64,000 nt of DNA from Apoda limacodes (lineage: Eukaryota > Arthropoda > Insecta > Lepidoptera > Limacodidae), in assembly GCA_946406115.1 (NCBI GenBank), contig OX291547.1, positions 7,817,001 to 7,881,000 of the forward strand, written 5' to 3'. The position numbers and the translations under genes are program-made. Shown here one piece after another: positions 45,601 to 56,500 of this stretch. How positions within the stretch are numbered: the first letter of the stretch is position 1; every line of letters begins with the position of its first letter. The notes under the pieces are model-generated. The model was given only the letters and a program-made list of their open reading frames with translations, had not been told where the DNA came from and made no database searches.

Positions 45601-47094
45601 ATGTCAAGAGGGGTATATAATTGGCATATAAAAGAGTTGGCAACAGGGGTATATTATTGATATATGTAAGAACTGGTAACAGGGGTATATGATTGGCATA
45701 CCTATCTGTATAAGAACTGGCAAGAGGGTATTTTTTTCTGTCCCTGGTTATTAAATGTGACACCTATTGCCTACTCTAAAACTGGTGTTTTAGACCTGTA
45801 AGACATATATATAGCCACTTCAATTCAGATACACTCTATCAGAGGAATATCTGGGATAGGGTTACCACTGGTCATACAGGAATAAAGTTGTTGGTGAAAA
45901 GAGACAGTCTTCTATATTGTAACGTGAACGTGTGTCCAGCGGCTGGTTGCCCCTTGTTGGGTTGTTATACCTTATAATTTCTTAATTTTAAATTACGGTT
46001 TGTATTTTCAGATCGCTTTGAGTTCCCCGCTACCCTGGTCTTGACCGCGAGCAACGACGGCTACGTGAATCCAGCCCACTCTCTCAAGTACATCGCCACC
46101 CTGCAGAACGCCGTGCAGGACTTCCGCCAGAACCGCCCTCTGATGGCCCGCATCGACTACGATGGATCTTGTTTAAAATCTCCCACTAACAAGGTAAATT
46201 ATATTGCTAAAACTAAACCATAGGAAAAACTCACCAAGAGTTCTTTAAAATGTGTTTGCCTTAACTCTGAATTGAAAGTGACAAAATAACATAATGTTGA
46301 CCGGCTGTCGCAGCTTGTGGACAGTTTTAAATATATTAAAATATCTATAAAAAAAAGCAATTCTTGTACAATTTATATATTTGCGTGTCTTTAAAACTAA
46401 AAAAATGGAATTTGTCAATGTTTTTGAAAAATATGCAAACTTATTTTTTGCCATTTTAACTATAAAAATCACAAATCTAGGCTTTTTAACTATGTTTAGG
46501 TTGGATATCATGCACGCCAACCTATTTCAATTATAAGGAGGCCCTGAGTTGGACACATTTAAAACTAACGCAGCATAACATTAGAGGGGCTCAGCACCCC
46601 GGACATCGAGTGGGCTTGGGCACCTGGCCTTGGCCAAGCCCTTTGGAGTCGGCGCCACTGGTGGATAACTTAAAACTTACCATTGCGTAGTCATCACCTT
46701 TAATAAATCCGACAAGGTGGACCAAGTCATGGCGCCGCGACAAAGTATGGCTGCTTAGATATGTGTGACGACATAGGCTTGTCTGGCGCGCAGGCGCCTC
46801 GTTTTGCCGCGCACCTTACCTCTTGACTGACTAACCCCATCAAAGATAGACTATATAGACTTGTCTAGACGCCTTAGATGGGCGACTGTATGAAATGAAT
46901 GTTTGGTCTGTGATATTAGTTAGATGACAATTCTTTAATATCGATACTTTGTTTTGTTTTAGATCGAGGAGTACTCAGACATTCTGTCTTTCATGTCGCA
47001 ATCGCTGTCTTTGAAACTCAAGACGCGAGAAACTAAGCCACAGGAAACCGGATTCAAAACCTCAACTCTCCAAAAATTTGTTATAGGATTTTAA
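36644..47094 (+). CDS. Secreted prolyl oligopeptidase-like protein, catalytically degenerate (copy 2)
   Basis: Fifteen exons, 747 aa: 36644-36781, 38020-38243, 38499-38686, 38998-39080, 39243-39379, 39894-40056, 40702-40815, 41035-41115, 41730-41915, 42479-42592, 43386-43534, 43971-44183, 45195-45334, 46012-46193, 46963-47094. All splice sites are GT-AG with phases identical to copy 1. The signal peptide [20 protein letters not shown] is one residue shorter than in copy 1. The protein differs from copy 1 at about 23 positions, and the degenerate sites are the same: Phe572 at the nucleophile (codon 44107-44109), Ser696 at the catalytic His (46167-46169), Phe491 at the oxyanion Tyr, Leu613 and Tyr661 in the pocket, Asp659 kept. 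It retains Glu in GGGEYG, where copy 1 has Asp. The tail ends ...TLQKFVIGF. All motifs of the S9A fold remain. Function unknown; it should be secreted. Confidence 0.93.
36782..38019 (+). other. Intron 1 of copy 2
   Basis: AT-rich with the same mid-intron GC-richer repeat patch as copy 1 (about 37085-37305). The 62-66 codon frames there are repeat artefacts. No gene. Confidence 0.6.
39789..39881 (+). repeat. Tandem repeat of about 48 bp before exon 6 (copy 2)
   Basis: Two units of TCCTTACAGA(C/T)CGC(T/G)GC followed by TGTAACGTACTCGGTTGTAA, ending 12 bp before the exon 6 acceptor. Confidence 0.8.
40155..40272 (+). repeat. 17-bp minisatellite, 7 units (intron 6, copy 2)
   Basis: Seven near-perfect units of AGATATACGTATATACA. 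Copy 3 has five units. The 34-bp difference equals the whole net length difference between copies 2 and 3 from start codon to stop codon. Confidence 0.92.
41271..41297 (+). repeat. (TA)n microsatellite, intron 8 (copy 2)
   Basis: About 12 TA repeats. Copy 1 has only a short TATATATA at the same place (about 24805), and copy 3 has the same length as copy 2 (58153-58179). Confidence 0.8.
44184..45194 (+). other. Intron 12 of copy 2
   Basis: AT-rich with the CG-rich insert at about 44835-45110 shared with the other copies. The 129-codon frame from 43981 is exon 12 read through its donor into this intron. The exon stops at 44183 on a GTATGT donor. Confidence 0.6.
45408..45735 (+). repeat. Minisatellite in intron 13 (copy 2)
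   Basis: Degenerate 30-36 bp units with GGCATATTATAGAACTGGCA and GAGGGGTATATAATTGGCAT. The 90-codon frame across it is a by-product of the repeat. Confidence 0.8.
46485..46885 (+). repeat. GC-rich block in intron 14 (copy 2)
   Basis: Counterpart of 30125-30535, with the same inverted GGGCTTGG / CCAAGCCC pair. Unclassified. Confidence 0.45.
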
Positions 47095-47305
47095 AAAATA
47101 TAAAATTATTTACAAAATGTATACAGTACAAAATGTATGACAATGGCTGTAATTCTAGCTAAACTCATAAAAAAATACGATTATTATAATTTGCATTTAC
47201 AAAAAATATTAACAATCTGATATTCGAATTAAATCGTTATACAATATTATATATAACAAATTTATATAATAAATAAAAGTGTTGTAAAGTTCAAGTAACA
47301 ATTGG

Positions 47306-47311
47306 AATAAA
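47306..47311 (+). other. Polyadenylation signal of copy 2
   Basis: AATAAA lies 212 nt after the stop and is followed by AATAAAAAC and a T-rich run, as in copy 1. Confidence 0.65.
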
Positions 47312-47319
47312 GTTTTAAT

Positions 47320-47785
47320 AAAAACTTACTGTTTTTATTTTCGAGTACGTTTCAAAAATCTATGATATGTGCAATAACATTGAGTTAACTTTTTTATTGT
47401 TACTCAAGGATTATATTAAAATTATTATTTAATGCTAGCTTGAGAAGAAACTTCCATATACACCCACTATATAATTTGTTTAGTGGTCTGTAAGTTAGGT
47501 GACACACAAATCTCTGTTACTAATCTATTGTCCTTGTCTTTATTAGGCCAGTCATCAAACCTTATGATAAATAATTCTATAGGCATTCCCAGAATAGGTT
47601 CCAGGCAGGTGGGCGGAAAATCGTTAGGTCGCCTATTCAGCGTTAATTTTTTCAACACAAGGACAAATTCAAAAAGCAATTACAAACATTTAATCGGTAT
47701 ATAATTGAAAGAAATCACACTCTTAGTATCTGGAGGCATGGTAAGTCCCCCGTCAAGACGAGCCAAGCGAAGCGCAGGGCACTAG
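47320..47785. other. Spacer downstream of copy 2 (empty LINE site)
   Basis: No gene. It carries the uninterrupted target site AGGTCGCCTATTCAGCG (about 47626-47642) that is split by the LINE in unit 1. Confidence 0.65.
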
Positions 47786-47789
47786 GTAC

Positions 47790-49122
47790 TGCAGCGTGCG
47801 GGGGCGTAAATATGCTGCTTCTACCTATTTCTATTTAGGTATCGAGATCTCTGCTAATAAAAAGACAACATCGGGAGATCTTTTCTGTATTCAGATGTTC
47901 TTTTCTATCGCCACAAGACATACATAGATTCATCTACTACCTAGGAGAATTATTATACAATATTAAACTTATCTGCAAAACATCTTCTTCGATTAGACCA
48001 TCCTTCAATAGACCTCGGGTCGTCGTGTCGATACCTTGGATAAAATATACATTAGGACATTAAATCGCGATGGTGGCGATGCTTGGAATATTTTGGATAC
48101 TGGAGTATCTTACTTTAAGTCCACTGGCAATGTAAAGCCATTCTACCAATTCTAGGGCTCCCTGATAGAGACAGGAATCGACCCTCCAAATTTATATAGA
48201 CTTGTCCGATCTATATTTTTCACTTCAATGTCAATTAATAACAAAATAATGACAAGCTCGAAATTCCGATTGTTTTTATTTAAAAACGCGCTGACACCAT
48301 CTATTATGTTTCCTTAAAACCACTACGAAGTAATAGCTGCGTAAAAACGTTCGCTAGCCTATTTACTTCCTTTACATTCAACAAGAGATCGTAACCTCTA
48401 CATATTTCCCACCGATCGGCCAGAAAATTATAGCAACTCGTTGCGTATAATTTTTTATTCGCTACCTATAAACTACCCATCGAAATCATAAATGGCGGGA
48501 AATCTACATTACCCTACTGATTTTAACCTAAAACCGGGACACTTCGACACGCGATGCCAAACCATATGCAAATGGTAAATGAACTAAATCAGAATCTATT
48601 TAGGATTTTTAGTTGATTTTCCTCCGGATAAACCACGGTAAGGATCCAAAGACATGGCACTATCGACCTCCTTATCAAACACTAACTTGTTTAAATGTTG
48701 GGCACCTCCCTTCAAATTAATTCATTAATCGGCCTCGGGTCGTCGTGTCGATACATTGGATAAAATATACATTAGGACATTAAATCGCGATGGTGGCGAT
48801 GCTTGGAATATTTTGGATACTGGAGTATCTTACTTTAAGTCCACTGGCAATGTAAAGCCATTCTACCAATTCTAGGGCTCACTGATAGAGACAGGAATCG
48901 ACCCTCCAAATTTATATAGACTTGTCCGATCTATATTTTTTACTTGAATGTCAATTAATAACAAAATAATGACAAGCTCGAAATTCCGATTGTTTTTATT
49001 TAAAAACGCACTGACACCATCTATTATGTTTCCTTAAAACCACTACGAAGTATTTGCTGCGTAAAAACGTTCGCTAGCCTATTTACTTCCTTTACATTCA
49101 ACAAGAGGTCGTAACCTCTACA
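47790..49122. mobile_element. 1,333-bp insertion with 390-bp internal direct repeats
   Basis: Comparison with the empty site downstream of copy 1 (ACTAGGTACCTACC, about 32210) defines both borders: GTAC (47786-47789), then TGCAGCG...CCTCTACA, then GTAC (49123-49126). The 4-bp GTAC is a target-site duplication. Inside, 48013-48402 and 48733-49122 are direct repeats of 390 bp with only a few differences, and the second ends exactly at the element border. The ends TGCAG / CTACA are weakly inverted (TGYAG). No protein frame is recognised. Superfamily not assigned. Confidence 0.75.
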
Positions 49123-49126
49123 GTAC

Positions 49127-49736
49127 CTACCTTTTCTCGAAGCGCTTTGTCGTTTTTTGAACCCTCATAACTTGGATTTGGACTATACCAGATAAACCAA
49201 ATTCTCGGAATATAATGTTAATGGTGGTTCAAGGTTAAAAATATAAAGTTTCAATTCCATGGCCCGTAGTCGTTAGATTTTATTGAAATCTAAAAACCCC
49301 GATTCCGTCACTGACCAACTGATTATCATCAAAATTCTTAGGGTACTTCTTGAAGTCCTAGAAAGCTGAAATTCGGTATGTAAGCTATTATTGGTACACA
49401 AGTTTCAGAATTTATACCCTCAACCCATTAAACTATGGGTTGTTAGTTTGTATTAGACTTACGCGAATTTTGATGCTAGAGATCTGAAAATTTATATAGG
49501 AATTTCTTGTTATAAATAATAAAATACATATTTCAAAATGTTTCAAATAACCCCCCATCCTTTAAATTACGGTGTGGCAGTTTGTATGCGTTTTCCAATA
49601 AGCTGAATTTCATGCTTGAGATCTAACTCTACAATCAATCTAGAAGTACATACACTTCTTAAAACAAATTTAAAATACGTGTTTCCATTCCGATAACCAC
49701 AAGCAACCCATTGACTGCGGAACCCTAAAAAAAGGT
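49127..49736. repeat. Common lepidopteran interspersed repeat (second copy)
   Basis: Counterpart of 32209-32830, collinear with scattered substitutions and an indel near 49215. It ends in GCGGAACCCTAAAAAAAGG. Unclassified. Confidence 0.45.
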
Positions 49737-50896
49737 GTGCTCAATTATTTGTTGATGTGTCCCTCTTCTCTAAATTTTCAAAGGCAAACCATGTGAATAT
49801 TTTTGGCACAAAATCCCGTATGGCGCGTTAGAATTTAGATGCTCGGCGGATTGGGGCTAGACTGAAAAAGTATCGACATTTACGTCGAAACAATACTACG
49901 TCACAGGTATTATAGTACAGTTTTGCTACGTCACAGCAAACATGAAGTGGAGTGCGGGTTTTGACGTGATCTCATCAAAATCTTCTATTCAGACGACAGT
50001 TGCAAATTAGAAAGGGTAGTCCTTTCTAATATCGTCTACGATCAATATTTTCGGACACCTCAATAATATTGATCGTAGAATAGTAGTTTCGATACAGAAA
50101 TCTCATCAAGATATTTATTTCGGATGACAGTTGTCAAACCAGTAAATGCTACAACTCCAAAAATGTCGATTGTAGACTAGTAGTTCCTTTCCAGAATGAC
50201 ACCCTTCGTAAAAACAGATTTCTTTGTAGATAAAAAATGTCAATAAGTTTAACGAGTGCTCTGAAATTACGGAACTAATTGAAAACAAAAAAAAAATAAG
50301 ATAAAGAACCTTGTTCCAGATGTCGCACGCCACATTTTGACTTTTTTAAAAAAACCTTCCGGTCGCGCCAAGCTATAAGTAAAAATAATCTTCACCTACA
50401 AAATGTCAATGCAAATAACTAAAAGAGAACTCGCGATTTTCCATTTTTACTTATTATCACAAACTTGAAGTACCTACATACTTCATTAAATTACATCCAA
50501 AAAGTCATCTAATTTGCATAAAAAGACTCAATGCAGTGACTTTTTACGATGGCGTGTGGTGGTCGATGAAGGTAGCCGAAACTGGCCTCGCTGTGGTGAC
50601 AAATTGTGGCAGGTTAGTACTAAGTAGGCGCTTTTAATGGGTACTATTTGAGTTTTTAAGGAATCTAATATTTTCATTAGATTTCTCGCCTGCACCCCAT
50701 ATCTCCCTGACCCTTCGACCAATCCTGCTCATGTTCGAAATAAAAAATTCTATTGGCATTAATTACTCGTGTACTACAAATCCTGAAGATCGGAGCATCG
50801 TCACTCAAGTTATTGTGAAACAAACATACAAAGTTACTAAGATACAAACGCTTTAGCCAAAGAACAAAAATGATTCAGACTCTCGCTACTTAGAAT
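49737..50896. other. Boundary region and upstream spacer of unit 3
   Basis: Non-coding. The 105-bp monomers are at about 49966-50206. The rest is nearly identical to 33291-33979. A shift of 16,916-16,917 bp aligns it with unit 2. Confidence 0.6.
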
Positions 50897-51528
50897 TGCG
50901 AGCTTCTCCATCATTGTTTGCAATTCTTGACAATAGACATCTGCCGTCATTGTTGTGTCATTCGGGAAGAAGCTATGATGTACAAGTCTGGAACTGGTCC
51001 ATCAGACAGTTACCATCATCTTCGTATGGGGAATTTTTTTTAGTGCACTGATTGGTGCTGTATCCGGATCCATCCACTGTGACAAACGCTTACATTTGTC
51101 GTACAGGATCCACTTTTCATCGCCGGTAACAATTCGATTTAGAAGTTCCTAGGCTTATGCCGATACAGTAGCGCTGTGCATGCTTCGATGCATAAGTCTC
51201 GCTGATGGTCGCTTAGTTCGGGTGGCACCTACTTATCTAACTTTTTTATCTTTCCGATTTAACGCAAGTGATTCAATGTTGTTTTGACACTAGCTCCAAA
51301 TCCGGGAGCAAGCTATGCTGTAGATTAAGTAGGATCCGCTTCCACTATCGCCTTCCATTCGTCTTTGTTGACAATAGTTACCGGCTTAATGCGAGGATCG
51401 TTCTTCACCGTGTTTATGCAAGTAGTGTCAGGCCCGTACAGAACGTTAATGTTTCATGTTGTTTGCGCAGCGTTATTTCCACGTAAGAACTGATTTTTGA
51501 AAATTGTACGAATTTTCAGTTTATCCAT
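50897..51528 (-). pseudogene. Mariner-family transposase relic (unit 3)
   Basis: Near-identical duplicate of the relic at 33980-34611, with the same stops and frameshifts. It was therefore already dead when unit 2 and unit 3 separated. The TGDEKW signature is on the minus strand near 51100-51135. Confidence 0.85.
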
Positions 51529-51960
51529 GGCTATCACAATTTCACATAAACGAAACACTATTTAAGGTTCTTACATTCAAAATAGTAAGGTTCGAGTTCG
51601 AACTCCTTTCTGCAATTTAGTAGTAAACTAGTGACCATCGTGTATCATAATAGGAATAAAAATTCATGGCTATGACACAAACCGTCGGGGCCTGATTCTC
51701 GTGCTGATAGAGATAGTCTCGAATTCGATTTATGTTTCTTTGATTTACTCATGGCTTGTTGATTTACTCATGGCTTGTTAATAGCGGTTACTGTTTTAGT
51801 CGATAGATCGAATAGTTTGAACTGATATGTCGAAAAAATATGGCGGATATCGTTTGCAAATTTCGTATGGAAAGTTGTAGGAAACACCCCTTTTTGAAAA
51901 AGGCGGGCACAAAAGGAGTTTTTTAACGAAAACCCCTTTTTCTTTAGGGCGCAAGAGGGG

Positions 51961-52060
51961 TTCCAGACACAAATGTTTATCACACAGATGTTTGTCCTGT
52001 GCAAGGATCGAACCCACGCCCTCGAATCTACAGGCAGTTTCACTTACAACTGAGCCAGTA
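51961..52060 (-). repeat. tRNA-derived SINE (unit 3)
   Basis: Duplicate of 35045-35145 with the same A-box and B-box motifs. Confidence 0.65.
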
Positions 52061-52241
52061 AAAATCTAGTTCAGCAATATAAAAAATATTGCACTTTATT
52101 TCAAGTTATTTCGTATTTATTCAATTATTATCAGATAAATTTATCGTCGTAATTAATTTAATCATCTCACAGAAATGTTCTCAGTCATCCATCGATGGTG
52201 TAACACTTATAAATCAGGGACCTTATTTGTCCAAAAAATGT

Positions 52242-52518
52242 ATTCAAAAATGCGTTTACTAATAGAAAACCAACCGCTGCCTGTGACCTGGGACCTTATT
52301 AGGAATGAGAATTCGTGAGCAAAATGTATGCAAGTATATTCAAGGGTTTCGAGAGGTATGAGGTATGTTAACGATAAGGTATGAAAGTCTGACTTAGATC
52401 TCGAAACCCGTGAATGTACTTGCATACATTTTTCTCTCGAATTAGAGTCCGAATAAATCGAGACTGTTACCAATAAAGCCCTAGGCAGCGGTTTGTTTTC
52501 TATTAATAAACGATTTTT
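52242..52518. repeat. Foldback MITE (unit 3)
   Basis: Duplicate of 35326-35602; I see no difference in the arms. Confidence 0.75.
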
Positions 52519-53000
52519 TTAACTTCATTTTCTTAACAAAAAAGCTTTTATATATGAAACAGCTGTGCTGTGCTGAATTCAAAAATTTTAGTTGTTTTTA
52601 AAATTCAAGATGGTGAATCTAATATGCCGTTGATTTTTTGGCAAAAATTTTGATTTCAACTAACTGAGTTCTGTTGGGTTTTCTATATGGAAAATATGAA
52701 TTTCTAACGAGAAGAATCCGGCAAGTAGTGCGATAGCTACTCTTAAAAAAAAAAGGGTAAGCAACATAACTAGTACATATTGAGAACTGGCTGGCTAAGG
52801 ATAGGGTATTTGCCCCAGCTAACCCTTGGTATATTCTATGTTCGTCCACATATTGTAATCCGTAAACTACATATTATTAGGTAGTCTGGGTTATAAGAAA
52901 CAACAACTTTTAAAAGTGTATATGCATTTAAAACAGGTTACATAAAAACTAAAACACGATTTACACAACCCAATCATATTCCTAACTAATATATACTTGT

Positions 53001-53271
53001 GAAGGTATGTTTGTTTGATAGTTTTTTTATTGCTTAACTTCGCTATGTAGCAACCAATTCAGTTGATTTTTGGTACAAATATTTGAAGAGCTGCACACAG
53101 GCTCACGCATTTTGAAAATTCTGGGTCGAAAGTTCCCGTAGGATTGACTGTACCGAATTCCACGAGGACAAACTATTGCTACAGATGTAGCTCTCTTATC
53201 ATAAAATCAAAAAGTTTCCGTAGAAGCCAATGCCGAAAACGGAATTTAGCGTGGGCGGAGCTAGTAGTAGA
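53001..53271 (+). repeat. Helitron-like repeat upstream of copy 3
   Basis: Duplicate of 36085-36355, about 215 bp before the TATA box. Confidence 0.45.
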
Positions 53272-53486
53272 AAATAAGCTAGCAGAAATCAATTATTAGG
53301 GACAAAAAATAATAAGAGATTCAAAACAATCTAACATGGTAACAAAATAAATAGGATCAACATTAAAAACATGATAACGTTCGATATTCTAAAGTGGAAA
53401 TGTACTTGTATACCTATTAGGTACCCGTATATTTTTAGGTATACAGGTACCCGTGCGTCATCAGAGTCCGACTCAAAGTGGTCCCA

Positions 53487-53519
53487 ATATAAGCGTCCAC
53501 ATCTGTGCACAGCATCACT
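53487..53519 (+). promoter_or_regulatory. TATA box and initiator of copy 3
   Basis: ATATAAG at 53487-53493, 30 bp before the initiator A at 53517 (GCATCACT). The predicted leader differs from copy 2 by a single G-to-A (GTGAAAGAT against GTGAAGGAT). Confidence 0.7.
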
Positions 53520-53559
53520 CGTGGTCTTGCGGGTGAAAGATACTAACGCTGACTGTAAA

Positions 53560-56500
53560 ATGCGACCGGTTCTTGGTTTGTTGGTGCTGACGTTGGCGCT
53601 GGCGACCGCTATGGGAGCTGCCCGGTGCTTCTCCAGGAAAAACTACCCCACGCCACCCAGGGATGAAAGCATCGTTGATACTTACTTCGGTGTACAGGTA
53701 AGCATATATCCTTTACAACTTAATACTAATTAAAGCATGTATGCTATCCTATCTTATAAAATACCATGTACAAAATTGATTTTTTGTTATTACACTAAAC
53801 GAAAAAATCATTTGTGAGGAAAAAAGTATTGCATCGTTACGTGTTAAACAAAATTAAATTAAAATCATAAATCTGTTTCAATTCGACTGAGGAACGTTGA
53901 TCATTGAACACGATGCAGCGAGGTCCATAGATCACAAGCTTTCAACACCGCAAGGAAATAAATGATTATCACAAAACTTATGTTTACACAAACAAGTGGG
54001 ACACGGATTTCTTTTTTCGGATTTTAGTTGAAAACTTGCTGACCCGGCGAACGTTGTTTCTCTGGCGCAACTGGCGCACCAGCTATTGTGAAACGGTTGT
54101 ACTAATTCAGAAACCTTTCCCGGCGTGTGCACAACAATTTACTGAAATTTCGGTACAATCGGTTTCGGAGTCCGACTCGCACTTGACCCGTTTTTTTTTT
54201 AGAAACCTTTCCCCAGGCTTGTAGACATCATCTTCATATAAATCTTAGTCTAACTATCTTTGACTTGAAATTTGAATGTTTTGTGTAGAATGTAGACGTA
54301 AAAACGATTATTTAACCAAAAATTGGAAAAAAAAATAAAAATATTTTTTATCTTACCCTAGCATGTGTTCCACGTAATATTAAACGTTAATTAAATGATG
54401 CACTGTAGAGTGTAATTTTACACACACACAGTATTTAGTTTAATACTGAACTGATTAAAAAAGCTTTGCAAGTAACCTTAACTTTTACTCTCACTTTTTT
54501 TTTAAGCACCCGAATATCTTATTTGAAAAAATATAATTAAAAATTGAATTTGATGTTTTGTTCATATAAACCTACCGGAAGATTTTTCTTATTGATAGTG
54601 AAAACTGTGGCGCATTTTTGAATAAGTAAATGGACAAACAGTAATACACAAAAAGCAAATTAGTTTTAAAATCTTATATTTACTTTTTATCCCGATAGGC
54701 AGTCGTAGTTTATTTCTAAAGTAGTATAAGTATACATTAAAAATATTAAACTTGGTTAAGATTTACAAGTCTAAATAAAAAATTAAATATAAAAAAATAA
54801 CAGGTTTAAGTGCGAGTTAAAATCCTGTAACGAGGGTTTCGTACTCGATAGAAATTTTGAAAGTTATTTTTTTATAGTTTAGGTAACTTAAACCATTAAA
54901 TCTGTAAGATTTTTTTTAATTTTTTTTATTACCAGGTCAAGGATCCTTACCGATCACTAGAAGACATCAATGCACCCAACACCAAGCGGTTCATGGAAGA
55001 AGAGAACAAAATAACGCGTAACTACCTGGACTCCAATCCTGTAAAGAGAGAAATCAAAGATCGTCTCACCGAGACCTTCAACTACGCCAAATACACGACC
55101 CCTGAAAAGAAAGGCAACAAATACTTCTACTTCAAAAACACAGGGCTTCAGAATCAAGGGTAACTTCTTCGTAAATACTTTTCATGTCTCGATATCCACT
55201 ATGGTGTGATAAACACACCATATTGGATTTTATAGCATATTTCATCATATATTCTTTGGGATTAAATATAATTTTTAAAATCGATGACGAATGCAAATGG
55301 AAAAGCAATTATTGCGTTCTATGATATTACTGTTTATATGTATTATTTGCGTGAATAGTTGTAAAAAGAAGATTTGTGTTGATTGTAAGAATTTAATTTA
55401 ACTTTATATTATAGTGCTCTGTACGTGCAAGAAAGCCTCGACAGACAAGCCCGTCTGGTCTTTGATCCCAACACCCTATCTAAAGATGACAGCCTCTCCG
55501 TCGTGGACCACTCGATCTCTGAAGATGGCGCTACTTTGGCCTATGGTGTCTTAACCAAGGGCTCTGACTGGATGACCATCCGTTTTAGGGACATCGAAAC
55601 AGGTAATGCTTTGAATAAAATGTCGATTCATTATTTACTTTAAAAAACTCATGTGTGCAGTACTCACTCAGAGAAACTAAAATATATTGACAGAATCCTA
55701 CAAAGTTCCTTACTATTCCATTCCACATTTAAAAATCGATTTCAAAATTGAATATAAAATAATAATTATTCACTTTGAAATTTAAACTGCTTGAATTAAA
55801 CACCTCCTCATCTTTTAAACCTAAAGTTCTGAAATTGTGTACAAAGTACTTTATCAGGTACTTTATTATTCCTACTGATTCAAATTACACAGGTACATTC
55901 TTTTCCTTTATAGGCAAGGACTACCCAGATGTTTTGGAATACGTGAAATTCACCAAAATGGCATGGATGAAGGACAACAAAGGATTATTCTACAGTGTAA
56001 GAGCAATACCTTTAAATATTCTCATATCTTTATGTAACCGTATCGAGAATATATTACAGCATTACTCGGAATATGTTTTTCAAAAATAAATCATTATAAT
56101 TTAAATTTGTAATTGCAATCGAATTACTTTTATTTAATTTGGTTAACTTATTCTGCAGAGGTACCCACAACCGAGCAGCAAGGTAGCAGCTACCAAAACG
56201 CTGAGCAACGAAAAGCTTTACTTCCATCGTCTGAACACTCCTCAGAAGCAGGACGTATTGATTTTCGAATACCCTGAACAGCCTCTCATGAAAATGTAAG
56301 TCGTGATAATATTGTTTATGAAAGTTACACGTTACGAATTTTACCGCCAGCAATATAGGTTGTATGTTTATTGTTGTAGCACAAATAGTAAAAATATAAA
56401 AACAGTCGACAAAGTGTTCTACTACTGTATCGCAGAGTTTGTATATACAATAATAATCTTTTAGCAGTAGCTAGTAAAAAGTTCCTAAATTACGTCAGTG

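Noticed and set aside
45388..45763. Repetitive frames on both strands in intron 13 of copy 2 (and the same in copies 1 and 3)
   Set aside because: They are produced by the minisatellite; flanking exons 13 and 14 splice in frame without them.
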